Positions 24,821-62,990 of a stretch of DNA of 64,000 nucleotides are shown piece after piece; position 1 is the first letter of the stretch; each line of letters begins with the position of its first letter. This stretch comes from Metaphire vulgaris (taxonomy: Eukaryota > Annelida > Clitellata > Crassiclitellata > Megascolecidae). The stretch lies in assembly GCA_018105865.1 (NCBI GenBank), contig CM030865.1, forward strand, positions 574,141-638,140, given 5' to 3'. The translations under genes were made by a program, and so were the position numbers. The notes below the pieces were generated by a model. That model was not told where the DNA came from. It was given only the letters and a program-made list of their open reading frames with translations, and did not search any database.

Positions 24821-25260
24821 AAGGTTGCCAGCGTGGGTTATTTTTTACCCAATCTGGGTTTTTGGGTCTGGTTATTTGGTAATTTTTTGGCGGAATCTGG
24901 TTATTTTTTAAATCTGCGAAAATTTAAAAAAAATTGCCTGATTTACGCAGTGAGAGTGAGAAAAAATTAGGAGTTTTCAGTTTTCAGCATGTTGAAAACT
25001 CTTTTTTTGCTTGCAAAAAGTTTACAAGTTTAAAGTTTACCTCTTTACCTTGCTTGAAGACAACAAGACGACCTCTTTTTTTGCTCGACTAGACTTTCTG
25101 GAGACGTTGTACTATACAATTTTCCCAAAAATTTTCAGGTTTGTCGCAATTATTATGAATTTTATCATCTTTTTCGACCTTTTTGGAAACCTGGTTATTT
25201 CTAGTTATTTTTAAAGGCACGATCTGGTTTTTTTCAAAATGTTCACTGGCAACACTGGTT
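24821..25260. mobile_element. Inverted-repeat element (GGTTGCCAG ends)
   Basis: Left ggttgccagcgtggg and right ctggcaacactgg are inverted. The word gttgtgtt lies just outside both ends and may be the target duplication. The interior is T-rich with repeated ctggttattt. No coding region. Class unclear. Confidence 0.5.
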
Positions 25261-25310
25261 GTGTTGTGTACAACTGCTTGTATAATAATCATCAAAACAT
25301 AATGATGATA

Positions 25311-25343
25311 ATAATATTGATGATGATGATGATGATGATGATG

Positions 25344-25431
<88 letters not shown>

Positions 25432-25440
25432 TAATAATAA

Positions 25441-25530
<90 letters not shown>
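25311..25530. repeat. ATG/AAT/ACT trinucleotide microsatellite cluster
   Basis: Blocks of gat, aat, act and again aat. Another act/aat/aac cluster lies at about 25698-25800. Confidence 0.95.
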
Positions 25531-26049
25531 AAATCAGTGAAATATCAAATTAAGTAAAAGCTATTAATCTTTACACTGTGTTTTCCTTACCGAATACATT
25601 TTCTGATTGAGTTTGAAAGTCGCCTAGGGCAGCATGGAGCACTGCTTAAAAAACGGCACTGCGCCTTAAAAAAAGAGCACTGCGCCCTAAGCACGGATCA
25701 CTACTACTACCACATTTCCTAGCACTACAACAACAACAACAACTACTACTACTACTACTATTACTACTACTACTACTAATAATAATAATAATAATAGTAT
25801 TAATAACAATTGAGTTTGAAAGTCACTTTCCGCCCGCTCATCCGCCAGCTCAACCGCCCCGCCCTCATCCGGCGGACCGGGGATTAGAAGCACCCCAGTT
25901 TTATATTTAAATGGAAGGACACGTGTGCCCTTAGACATAAATATTATGTTTACTTATTATAATTAGACTAGTATGGAATTATCATAATTTAGCGTAGCGT
26001 GGACTAAATTATCGCGTTCTAATGTTTTTATTTGCGATTTAATTGCGTT

Positions 26050-26700
26050 GGGAATAAATTATGCTTTGAATTATGCGCTGGACAGACCGTGCCTATGGCT
26101 GTATGGTTTTCTCGGCTGTCCATAGCGGTGGGCGTCTGGGCCACTGTCCGTCGATTGCACTGTTGTGGTCATCGCGTTGTCCGTCTGTCTGTCGGCGTCC
26201 GTTGTTCTGCATCTGCTTGTGCTCAACCGGTGCCGAGACTGCGTTGGCTCGACGGTGCTGAGGCTTCGGCCGGGCTGCTGCTGCTGCTGCTGCTGGCGGC
26301 GGCTGGGGATGCTTTCTGGTGCTGCCCTATGGTGGTGGTCGTGGAGAAGTGGCGTTCAGTCTGCGGGGGAAGAACGACGTCTGATATCTTGCTACGAAGA
26401 CGCCGACCTCTCTCTCTCTTTCTCTCCCTCTCTATATGTCGCTCTCTCCTCTAGAATCGACTGATGGCGACTGCTTAACGATCGGACATCCTCGGGACAG
26501 AAGGAGAGCCAGCAAATGGGTGCAAGAAACAGCTAGAAGACAATCGCCCCGAAAAGTCATCGTCTCCGCTCTACAGAAGGCGTATGTATTGACAGCACTA
26601 TATGCTAGGCTCTTCATTAATTTGCACCGTTCCGGGAATCGTTACTTGTTACGTCCCACTTCTGAATCAAAGTTAATGATACACAGATATTTGATTTGGT
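26050..26700 (+). other. GC-rich patch, possible promoter or untranslated exon
   Basis: Base composition rises sharply (cggcgt, ggcggcggctgg, ctgctgctg) with a tctctc run at 26404-26450. Frames of 140 and 99 codons overlap without recognisable domains. It may be a 5' region of a plus-strand transcript, but I cannot confirm it. The interval 26700-27960 shows nothing I can support. Confidence 0.2.
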
Positions 26701-27960
26701 CGTGATCATGCTGCAAATGGTTTTGTTCAATTTAACTTGAAAGATTGAGATGAACACTTAAAAATGTGACTGTCTCCTCACTGACATGCTTAGAACTCTT
26801 CTGAAAATATTCTCTCTTTGTTGGCAATCCTTGTATTTGCTTCCATAGCTCATTACTTTGGTCTGGTGGCACATACAATAGAAACAACAACAATAGCAAT
26901 GTTAATAGCAATGACTTATACACTTTTATAGCATTGGTTCTTATATATTGCTCAATGGTACTCCAAAAGCCATTCAATGAGGAAGAGTGAAGACATGTTT
27001 CACTTATGAGAAATTATCACCAGAGGCTCAACATTAAACAGTGTACAACTGGTAGAAATGAAAATGTTATTGGTAACGCTGTAAATGTATCTTTTATGCA
27101 TTAAGTTCAGCACTAGTGAATAGCGCAGCCTCCCTTTCAAGTGAATGTGTCATTGAAGTAGTTGTTAGAAGCAGCGGATGCCTTTTGAACTGCCTTTGAT
27201 CATTCCAACACTAGTCCTGGTTATTCTCTGGCTCCCTTTTGCCTACTGCGTTGCTTTTACAGACAGTTTACGTTGAAGGAAGGAGTGGTCACTATAAAAA
27301 GTCCCGTATAAAGATTAATTATTTCAGAACATCAAAGTCTTGTGCTTAGGCCACAAGCATTGAGACCTAGGAGCTGATGATGGCCCATGGTCTTGTTGTC
27401 TGTATTTCTCGTATTTCTCCATGGAATAAAATGGTCCGTGGAATGTATTTAACTGTAACTCAAGGAATATATAATCAGTGTAAGTACCAGTGGGAGAGAA
27501 TTCTGAATCATGTTTTATAAGATAACGAACAAATAAGTTGTTGACCAGTTAGTCAATGCATTTTATTTTCTGTGGTTTTGGTGGTAATGGCTTTGAGTCC
27601 ATTAGGCTGACCAATAACAGCAGCAGCTACAGCAGCATTTCTCTGGAATTGCTTCATTTTGACAGAGCAGTAGGCTGTGTTGTTGGCAGAGTGCCAAAGA
27701 AGTTGTAACTCGGCTGGAAAGATTGAGAGTTTCAGAACGAGGCCAGAGCCTCACTTTCAACCTCAGTCGCCTGCCTAATATTATCGGCTCCAGTTGGATG
27801 GGAAAATGCTGGTGTATACAGATCCACGAAATGAAACAATCTGCCGCAGACGATTTTTACAAAAGTGCTGCTTATGATTGATGGCCTCTTTCTCTCTTCT
27901 ATTATCTTGGAATTTTGCTGTCAGGTTCTGCCTCTGCTTTTCATAAACTTCAACTGTACC

Positions 27961-28190
27961 CAGACATTTGTGCCCCGACATTTGGACATTTGTGCCAACG
28001 ACATTTGGACATTTGTGCCCCGACATTTGGACATTTGTGCCCCGACATTTGGACATTTGTGCCAACGACATTTGGACATTTGTGCCCCGACATTTGGACA
28101 TTTGTGCCCCGACATTTGGACATTTGTGCCAACGACATTTGGACATTTGTGCCAACGACATTTGGACATTTGTGCCAACGACATTCGCAT
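27961..28190. repeat. 22/23-bp minisatellite
   Basis: Nine copies of gacatttggacatttgtgcc followed by either aac (23 bp) or cc (22 bp), with partial units at both edges. Several frames on both strands are open through it because the unit lacks stops; these are not genes. Confidence 0.95.
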
Positions 28191-28580
28191 GATGACAAAT
28201 GCGATACACTGTAACGTAAAATCGACAAAATACGCCCCGACAAAAGCACATAGGCCTATTACAAGCAAAACACGATTACACTGCAATATAATAATTGCAG
28301 TATAAATCAAAAGTTATGGTTAACCCTAACTCTGACCCTAATTATCACGAAAATGTCGGCACACATTTGACGGACACAACTTTAACATTATTCATAGACT
28401 ACTTATCCTTGCATTGATCATTTATCGTTGATAAAACCTTGACCTTCACAAGACCTTGACCTCCTTATGTGCCTCATGACAGTGCTCTGTTATTTCTGTT
28501 TCAGTTTCTTTGTCCATTTTATTCATGACCTTTTGACAACAACAACAACAAGGCTACAACAGATGTTTGTTTGAACTGAG

Positions 28581-28660
28581 GAACATTGGAATGAACTCAA
28601 GTCGCTTGCCGCCAAACGTTAAAGTTACTGCCGTAACTCAGAAAAGCCTGGAATATGAAG
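28581..28660 (+). CDS. Weak candidate exon
   Basis: Open from ATG at 28591 (MNSSRLPPNVKVTAVTQKSL) to a donor GAAG|GTCAGT at 28660. No homology recognised. Its phase would match the candidate exon at 34232. Low confidence. Confidence 0.15.
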
Positions 28661-29340
28661 GTCAGTTGATGGTGCTGTTTATCTTGACTCATACCTGTGT
28701 ACTAGTGTGTAGCTACCTGAACAAACTCAAAGTCGGGCAGGGGTGAGGGTGGGGCAGAGTGGTGGGTGTGCACCAGACATTCTGCTGAAGGGACTCCTTG
28801 TGAGCCCCCTTTTTTTAAAAAAAAGAAGAAAATATAATCTTTGGTGTTGGATTGTTATGACTTTTGATCTCTTGTGGTTCAGCTGATGTGTTAGGATGTA
28901 ATATTTATTTGGAAATGGCTCAAGGTTTTTTCTACATGTTCATTGATTTCAGCTTAAGCTGCTGCAGAATGATACATGTAATCATAGATGTCATCATAAA
29001 TGTCATGCGTTTCATATTTCTAGGACACCTTGACTAAGGAGTTATTATTTCCATATAATTGTACCTACTTTAGTTTACTTGTAAAATAATTAAGCTCTTC
29101 TACAGTTGTTATTTCAAATGCTGTTATATTATAATAATATATTATTGTAATAATAATTATAATTACCGGTAAGTTCTTCTATAAATGTTATTATTGAACT
29201 TTCAATAATTCTTTGGAAATAATAAATGATGATGATGAAAAAAGTAAGGTTTAATTATAGACATTATTTTCATTTAATAAACAAGTAAATATATGTAATG
29301 GAATTCTCCCTCTTTCGCTTCCCTCATGCCCCCGCCCTCT

Positions 29341-29351
29341 CTCCTCTCTCC

Positions 29352-29428
<77 letters not shown>

Positions 29429-29460
29429 CCTGCCTCTGCCTCTACCTCTGTGTCTCTCTC
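29341..29460. repeat. TC dinucleotide microsatellite
   Basis: About 80 bp of tc, then degenerate tgcctc. 29460-31790 is AT-rich DNA; I see no coding exon there. Confidence 0.97.
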
Positions 29461-31801
29461 TGCCTCTGTGTCTCTTCCTGTGGATGCAGTTGAATAGCGG
29501 TTGTGTTATGGTTTTACTCTAGTAACAGACCAGCGACAGAAGTAAAGCAGAAGTGCTTCCAATCAGATCCCTCCTTCTTCTCCAGCAATTTGTTAGAGTC
29601 CTGCTGTGCAGTTGATAATTGCTTGCTTATCACTGCACCTGATGTGAATTGCCGTTTGCCTTGCAGTTTGCGTTAATTGACTGCAACTGTAGTGCCGGTC
29701 TAACTGCATTGGGTCGGATGCCATGTCTGGATAATTATTATGTAACAGATTTCTTAGATTTTCCAGGCCATTTACCAGTAGTTGATTGTCAATTCTCGTT
29801 GCTTGATTTTCATGCTGACATTTTTTGGAAATGAATTTGTCAGTGTAATTGTCAGTAGTGTCACTTAACACTTTTCTTGGGGCAAGATACTTCTTTGGCA
29901 AATTTTTTGGCCAATTTTGGCAAGCTTGCAAATTTTTTATATATTTTGGCAAATGTTTGTCAATTTTTGTGATTTCTTTGCACGTTGCACATTTTATTTA
30001 TTTATTTGATACATTATACATTATTTCTTCATTTCCTTGGGAGGCCACGGCCTCCCTGCCCCCACACAAATGTTGCCCCTGGTAATTGTCTCAGCAAATC
30101 AAAGCAGGATTTCTTGAATGTTTTATATTTTTTGTTTTGGACGACGTGAATGGGGAAGCATGTTCCGTCCATTTTGATTAGAATTGAGCAATTGGCTTCA
30201 GATTAATTTTAACAGCGTTGCTGACACCGACCAGTTCTTACTATGGAGCCATTATTGTCTCTTCTTGTAAGCAGCAGTGTTTGATTTTCCGGGGGAGGGG
30301 ATGGTTTAGCCAGCTCTAGGCGTGAAGTCAGTTCATCAACAACCGGTCTCATACTGCCAACACTCTTTTCAATGAATTACTAAAGTGTATAAATAGGTTA
30401 GATTAAGTTAACAAAAGTTATTAAAGTTAGCCATAATATTGTGTCTGTTAGCTTCTATCATCAACAAGTGAGACGTTGTGGTTTCAGCATACTATATTAT
30501 ATTGGCAAGTACCGGTACTTAACTGGGCTGTTCTAACAGTCACCAAAATAACTACCACATACTGAGTCCACTGAGACTGGAACGAGGATAGACTGGTACT
30601 GAAGTGGCAACACCAAGATCTGAAAGAGGGTTGCTGTACCCGTTGCTGTACCAGTTCCAATATGCCGTACCAGTTCCAGCACAGCCCTGGGTCCAACCAT
30701 GGACCTCTTCATAGTAAAATATAGGATTCCATAGCCCTGGGTCGAAACCACCGTCATTCTTTGACGTTGACCCTCAGCAGGCAGTGATAAAAAGATTTTC
30801 TCTGGACCTTACTCGACCCTCTCTCCCTGCATTTGAAAAATTGAGTGCTTAGCCTCTTTCTTGACTGGTGATTTGCAAGTGATAGGAACAGGAAGGCAAT
30901 TTCACATTGTTCAAATGTTAACGTAATGTGATAATAACAACAACACAGTGTAACGTAAATTATGTAATGTAAATTGCTTATTGGCTTTAATGTGCTTGTG
31001 CTGTCAGTGCTTGCGTTGTGAAGCAAGTTGCTCTGTCTGTTGTCTTCTAACCAATTAAACAAATAAGGAATGATGCGCATGTTATGCTTCATTCAAAGTG
31101 TATTCTGTCTTTTAAAAGTTATTCTTCAATGTGTCCAGAAAAAAGGGGACCATCTGATCATTATGAAGACCAATGTCATATATTTAAAAAATTTTATTCC
31201 CGGCCGCATTTCAATTCTAGTATAAAAATTTAATTTAATATGATCTTCATTTTAAAACATTTTGTTTGTCAACTCACTCGATGCCGTGGAAAATTACGTT
31301 CAGAGACCAATAAATAAATTGGGGCTACAGAAAATTCTGTAATCCGTTTATCAGCAGATCTGTCAATAATCAGTTACAAACTGTTCAAAATGAGTAAATC
31401 TATGGATGCTAATTAAACCACAAAACTTTTTTCTTGGTCAAAGTCCTTGGAGGAGTCAGAGGACGCTAATGACAGAAATAGATGTCATCTGTATTTCTTT
31501 ATGTGTTTGAAATTTTGTCAAAACTGAACGCAATGTGCTGATTTGAATATTATTTTCTATTATTGCATTGCTAATTTGTTATTGAAATGAAAATATAACT
31601 TTTCAGTTTAGGTGTTCCCTTTTTTACCAGGACACAGCCCGTAAAATGTGTACCCTACCCTACCCGTAGTCTATTTAATCGTTTGACTGATCTATAGTCA
31701 ATTGAAATGTGGTTGTTGCTGCATTGTGTTCTGTGCAGATGCATATATTTGTATGTTGATTTTAAAAGGTTGATTGGTTCATTAAATAATGGAAAGGTAT
31801 A

Positions 31802-32773
31802 CAGTGGGGTCGCCAGGAATTTTCGGTTTAGGGGGCAAAAGGGGCTAGCGTGTCAGATTCCTTACCCCCTCACCTCCCCCTCCACAGAAAACTTTCTCAC
31901 CGCATTTGCGCGAATCTGGTAGGTGGTCTGGGGCAGGTTGGGAGGGGGCATTTGCCCCCCGTGGCGACGCTAATGTTAGAACGCCGCCACCATGACAACC
32001 CCGTCATTCCATAATGCTAATAATGCACAGGATTTGTGCAAATTCAACTGCATTTTTGAAACTTACTACATCCTGTTAGAGATCGATTTTAAGTACCATA
32101 TTGAGTGACTATCTTTAGCATCTTTTAGCAAATCGATATCAATCACTATTACAAACATAGGCCATCACCTTCTTCATTTAAAACGGTTCATCCATGACAA
32201 CCCTCGTTATTCCATAATGTTAATAATGCATAGGATTTGTGCAAATTGAATCACATTTTTGAAAGTTATTTCGTCCTGTTAGAGATCGATTTCAAGTACC
32301 ATATTGAGCGACTATCTTTAGCATTCTTCACTCCATCGATATCAATCGCTATTGCAAATTTAGGCCATCGTCTTCTGTATTTAGAGCGCCTCCAACATGA
32401 CAACTCCCGTTTTTCCATAATACTAATAATGCACAATATATGGCCAAATCAACAGCATTTTTGAAGCTTACTTCGAGTTAGAGATCAACGTCAAGGACCA
32501 TATTGAGCGACTATCTTTAACATCCTTTAATACATTGATGTCAATCGCTATTGCAAAGTTAGACCATCGTCTTCTGTATTTAGAACGCAGTGGCGTCGCC
32601 TGGAATTTTTGGTTGGGGGTAAAAGGGGCTGGCGTGTCAAATTCCTTACCCACACCTCACCCCCTCCACAGAAAACTTTCTCACCGGATTTGCGCGAATC
32701 TGGTAGGTGGTCTGGGGGGGCAGGTTGGGGGCAGTTGCCCCCATTTGCTCCCCCCGCTCTGGCGACGCTAGTG
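31802..32773. mobile_element. Composite hAT-like element
   Basis: Outer ends CAGTGGGGTCGCC and GGCGACGCTAGTG are inverted and flanked by an identical 8-bp word aaggtata (31794-31801 and 32774-32781). Each end is itself a short element with its own inverted ends (31802-31975 and 32588-32773), and the centre is three roughly 200-bp direct repeats. No transposase frame. Confidence 0.8.
31976..32587. repeat. Three tandem copies of a roughly 200-bp unit
   Basis: Units start near 31976, 32179 and 32382, each with ccatgacaac (or near), ccataatRctaataatgca, gttagagatc and gaccatcRtcttctRtattt. They fill the centre of the composite element. Confidence 0.85.
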
Positions 32774-32777
<4 letters not shown>

Positions 32778-32835
<58 letters not shown>

Positions 32836-32920
32836 TTCAGATAGAGATTCATGGTTTCAGGAATTAATGGCTACTCAGCATTTTGCATTTTGACCAAACT
32901 CCATGTAAAGATTATATTTT

Positions 32921-32976
<56 letters not shown>
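32778..32976. repeat. TA and ATT microsatellites
   Basis: About 55 bp of ta (32778-32833) and about 58 bp of att (32919-32976). The att run is followed by tttatatagcgc and an inverse gcgctttaca, a pairing often seen in short interspersed elements of marine animals. Confidence 0.9.
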
Positions 32977-32980
<4 letters not shown>

Positions 32981-34157
32981 AGACAATTTATATAGCGCAA
33001 TAAGCATGGCAAAAATGGCCAAAGACAAGAGCGCTTTACAATACTAGGTATAATCGATGGCGAATGGGTGAGTCTTAAGACGGTATGTATGCTGTTGGTT
33101 ATTCTTAGAATCGGTCAGATATCATAAATCAATAGAAAGCTTTAATGGCTTCTCTTATCGTAACTGGCTGGAGGAATTTAGTATGGGGTGAAGACTTCTT
33201 TCTGAATATCCGTTTATGCTCTCTTGTCTCTCTCTCAGTTCTTATAATTACCAGTATAGTGATTAGTGTGTATGGTTCATGACCTATGTGTGGCCTGTTG
33301 CAGTTAGTATCAATTAGGGATCCATTTACCCTGGAGGAAATGAGCATTCATCCATGATGACACTGCAAAGGTGATCAAAGACGATAAGAGAGTTCTTGTG
33401 AGGGAGAGTCATGATGTGATGATAATGTGTCCTCCCAGTTGCCTAGCTCTCTAGGCATTTGTGAATGTTACGATGCATAGAAGAGGCAGAATCTATGTAC
33501 CCAGCAATAACGAGTCAACGACTGCTTCATCCATTGTTACATGACGTTCTTTGCAATTGAGCTGTAGTACTAAGTGACAATTATTTCTATATACAGTATT
33601 AAATTTTCTTGTCATTCAAATGTTTATGTTACTTTATCCTGCAGTGCAGAATCTAAGAATTCAACAGCATGGGAAGGGGTTAATGATAACCCACAGGGTA
33701 AAGGGGTAGAGGGTGGGGGTTGTTGTGCTTTGTCAACTTGCTCTAGGAGTTCATTCATACTTAATGCATTGAAACTGTGGAAGGAAAACAGTGAAACCTG
33801 AATGATGTCGCTTTTGAGGGTCTGTTAAACTGATTAATTATAAAGATATCACATCATCTGCACTTACAGAGGTTGCAGAGTGACTGGGGCAGGAGTGACA
33901 TTTGGAAATTTACAATATTTACTGAAGAATTGTAATGTAATTTCTCATCCACAGGAGTTAAGGGACATTTTCTGCCTTCGAAGGTCAACTCCCATCTCTA
34001 CGGCGCTAGTTTTAATCACAAAAGTGGATTTTACGGTTTGTGTAATTATTATTTCATTTGAAGGAAATGCGTTTGAATGACAGCCCTTTAAAAATATTCA
34101 ATGGGTGTTGAACCCTCGAATCCTTGTATTTGTCTCCTGCTTCAATGTGTTGCATTT

Positions 34158-34231
34158 TGTTGTAGCTGTTGTTGTTGTTGTAGCTGTTGTTGTTGTTGCT
34201 GTTGTTGTTGTTGTTGTTGTTGTTGTTGCAG
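34158..34231. repeat. GTT trinucleotide microsatellite
   Basis: gttgtt run ending directly at a possible acceptor (TTGTTGCAG). Confidence 0.9.
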
Positions 34232-34279
34232 ATGTTGCCATCGGTGCAACGAGTGACGAACTCCTGATGTCTTGCAGCA
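34232..34279 (+). CDS. Weak candidate exon upstream of the Trio-like gene
   Basis: Acceptor GTTGTTGCAG and donor GCAGCA|GTGAGT give 48 nt, open in one frame (VAIGATSDELLMSC). It ends in phase 1 whereas 34850 needs phase 2, so direct joining fails. May be chance. Confidence 0.2.
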
Positions 34280-34849
34280 GTGAGTGTGGAGGACAGAAGA
34301 GGAAGAGCAGTTTTCGGTCAGTGCTGCACATTGCTTCATTCGATGTTGTTTGATTTTCAAGGGGGTTGGGACTTCACCCCCATGGGTTAAGGGCCACCCC
34401 CCGCTACATACTGTTCTCTTTTGCATATCCACCATAACCGGGAGGAGAAAATCTGACTTGACTTTTTTGGATTCAACAATGGAGGATTACGATCCAAAAT
34501 CAAGGAGCAGCCATCAACTGATGTCAAGAGCATTGCTAGATTTGCACTATAGAAGTTCGATGATGATGACGACGACGACGATGATGATGATAGAGTTGAG
34601 AAATTTTGATATTTCCTCCAATTGGCAGTTCCTTGTTTTGCTTTGCGATTGGCTAAACCCAAACAACTGGTTTCTGAAACACTTTTAAAATTTATGGCAT
34701 TGTGAACAAATGTAATGTATAGTGTAACGGAATATTTGTATAGCGCCTCCGCTGAAGGTTTTGCTCTGAAGCGATGTTAGTCGCTCAGCTGTTAAATCTG
34801 AATTGAGATCTCAGCCGTTGACTCTGACTTTTGAGTTTTGCTGTCCTAG

Positions 34850-59762
<24,913 letters not shown>

Positions 59763-60168
59763 GTCAGTGACACTTTCCTTTGCCATCCTCAAGTGCCGTC
59801 TGTTTTGTGCATTACACGGCTATTCGATATATTATCTATCATTACGGTATCTTCACAGGCCATTTCGCACCCTTGGCGGGCCGGATCTGGCCCATGGACC
59901 GTCATTTGAATACCTCTGGTGTATTGGATCGGTGATTTGATTGATTGACTGATTGATTGACTGACTGATTGACTGACTGATTGACTGAATGACTGATTGA
60001 CTGATTGATATCACTCAGTAATTTAGAAAAAAACAGCTGATTAACATATGATCTTGCTGTAATTTAATAGTTGATTATTCAAAGAATTAAAGAGGAAATT
60101 CTTGTATCTCTGTAGTTCCTGGAGTTTATTCGGAGCATCTTGAAATGTCTTCTTTTTCATTTGTTTAG

Positions 60169-60199
60169 TGGCAGATGAAGAGGCTGAAGAGAAAGGAAC
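60169..60199 (+). CDS. Weak candidate exon after the Ig domain
   Basis: Acceptor TTGTTTAG, 31 nt open in the phase left by 59762 (VADEEAEEKG), donor GTAGCT is poor. Another 30-nt candidate is 63061-63090 (acceptor TTTGACAG, donor CTG|GTGAGT), also phase-compatible. Neither shows homology. Confidence 0.15.
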
Positions 60200-62103
60200 G
60201 TAGCTCGTCTGGTAAAATGGACATTTTCCTTCTCTCGGTCTTATTTTCGGCATTTGTGTTTTGCGTTCCATCGCTTGGCGGTCGATGTGTGTTGGGTGAC
60301 AGTGTGTCAATGATGATGTTTTTGTGTTTTTTTTGGAGAGCGATCATAGCCGTGTTTCAGTAGTTGTGCCTAAATTGTTCTGAGCCCAGAAGTTTTTCCC
60401 TCAAGTTGAGAGGATTTTTAGGTTGAATGAAGCGATGGACAGTTTTAGTGTGGAATCTTACGTAAAATGCGCAGTGCGTCCATTTGTATGGAACATGCAG
60501 CTATTGGGCAGCGTTTGATTTGGAAAATGTCTGTTACGTGAAAGTATTTATGATAATCTAGTACATTATACAGGATGTTGTGCGGGTCTAGTTTATTCAA
60601 TGCAGTCGTTAAACTGAATCAACTCAAGAAATGAATGCGATCTTGCCTTTAAGAGATGTATTCATGGATATCCACTTAAATGAGACAGACAGACAGACAG
60701 ACAGGCAGAGAAAGAGTGTGCTGAACTACTAGGTTGATTATGGAGAATTAAAGATAAAATTAAGACATATAAATATATTTGTTTGCTATAGGTAGACTCC
60801 GTGTCTTTGGGTTGCCGGATGGATGGATGTCAACCGGTCGCATGACGACTGACATGAAACGGAAAACAAAGCCGTGCAACGCGCTCCGTTAAAACTTTCT
60901 TCATTTCCTCTTTTGAACTGATGATTAGCAGACAAACTTAAAAGCTGTCGAGCGTCGAATTCTTCGGAGTGTTTGAGGTCGCTCGATTGAAGAAGATTGG
61001 ACAGAGATGACGTTCACTCGAATGCCAGCGACAAACCGCGCTTAAGTTCTGAGGACGAAAGTACGTCGAAAATGCAGAAGCTGTCTGTGTAAAGTTTTGC
61101 ATCTCTCACTCGGCTTCAGCCAGTTGAAACGCTTCACACGTCGACGACGCGGAACGTTCGAGAGGAGAATTTACTTTGCGAATAACTACCTCTCGTGATG
61201 GTTTTTGTCTTATTTCTGGATTCGTTTTTGAAATTTCCGTTTAGCGATTAATACCCGGTAATCAGGTTTTAGATTCTTTCTTCTGACGAGATTTTTGTTC
61301 GCACAGAACCAAAGTGACAACAGTATCGTTCTACGCACAACAGACCGAGTACAGACACGCGACAGTGACACTGCAGCGCGACTCTTTGTATAGTTTTAAC
61401 GCATGTTTCGCTTTGAGCGTGCGTGTGATTACTGATTAATTGTAGGCTTCTAGTCAATTTAGAATGTTGGAGCGATCCGTCTCTTAAACTGTCTGTTGTA
61501 CAGTTTCTTAGAGCAACTCTTTATCTCTACTGCTGAATGTTTATTGCATGCAAATACATTTCGCCTTAAACTTAAGCTATATCTTGTGACCCGATTAGGG
61601 GGGTGGGGCGGTTGGTGGCCCGGTCTGTTTGCCTGCCTCTGTCGACTGGACGTAGAATTAGCGTTTCAATGTTAGGCCCGTCATCATTCGGTTGTCGCGG
61701 ACGACACGCCCCATGTCGTTTGGCAGTTGCCAATGTCATCTCTGCCCGGCCGTTAGGTTGCTATGGAGACGGTGAGATGCCTGACGGGTGAGATGGTGGT
61801 TGCAGTTGTCGGAGAATTTTTTGAGATTTTTTCTTGTCTTCTGTGCTTGACGAACGGTTGTTTATATATTTTAGTTTAATTACTGGATTTGACAGAGGTC
61901 GTCTCAAAGATTTATATTATTTGCTTTCTCTGAATCATGACTTGAATTGGTGTCTGTGGGGGTGGGGGGTAGGGGATATGGCTGCTTATGAACCTTATCA
62001 GACTCGGTATTGTGGGGAAATATTCTGCAATTGAATTAAAACATGGATGTGGTTTTATTTTGGTGGACGCTTAGTTTTAATTTACCTTGAACCGTGAGAA
62101 TGG

Positions 62104-62148
<45 letters not shown>

Positions 62149-62926
62149 GATTGTAGTAATGAGTTTTCTGCCTCATTTGAGAGCAGATGAAATGTGAATT
62201 AAGTGAGAATCTGTTAGTTTTGGAGAAGACTGGCTCAAATGTTAATTTGTAATTTGATTTGTCTTCACCTGCAGAGGCTTGTACAATTACAATGTGTTTC
62301 TACTATTGATCACTGTTGATATCGGCAGAACGTGAAATTTAAAGGGTTTTTTAAGGAAAGTTGTTGCTTTGTGAAATTTTGTGGCCGTAATTTGTTGGTC
62401 GGGTGTTTTTAATTCGAATAAGTTAGAAGCTGTGCAGCGATATGCAAATAGGATTTTGACAGTTTCTTGGAAATAGGATTTCTTGAAAATTTCAATCGTT
62501 TTAAGTTGCTCTTGTATGAAGATCGAAAGCGTGTTTCAGAGTTGCTCTTCTGTTTTGATGATCCAATATTTAAAATTAAGTGAATTAATTATTTGGATTA
62601 TTTCTTCTTAAGAGTGATTCGACCAAACATAACACAGAGTTTGATGGCATCTTTGATGTGAGACCCTCATATTGTTCTCTTAGTGGGACCGGGAAATACC
62701 GGACCATTACGACAAACACGCCTCGTATGAACTGGCAAAGATTTGGACAGTGGTTCTCCTCAGAGGCAGGGAAAGGGTTATGTTGTAGTGAAGTTAGACT
62801 ATTGGATTTCATTTGGCAAAAACTATTCAAGTCAGGAGAATTAAATGTGGAGAAAACACAAATCTAGGATTAGCAGTGCACGAGATATTTAGGCAAGTCT
62901 CTCTGGTTTCTATTGGAAAGTGTGAT

Positions 62927-62990
<64 letters not shown>

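Noticed and set aside
26032..26464. 140-codon frame in the GC-rich patch
   Set aside because: Cys/Arg/Leu-rich without domain, overlaps another frame; GC-rich DNA alone explains it.
27781..28310. Overlapping open frames of 74-156 codons on both strands
   Set aside because: They run through the 22/23-bp minisatellite; the repeat unit simply lacks stops.
60041..60347. Minus-strand frames of 60-89 codons after the Ig exon
   Set aside because: Lys/Ser/Thr-rich without motif or splice support.
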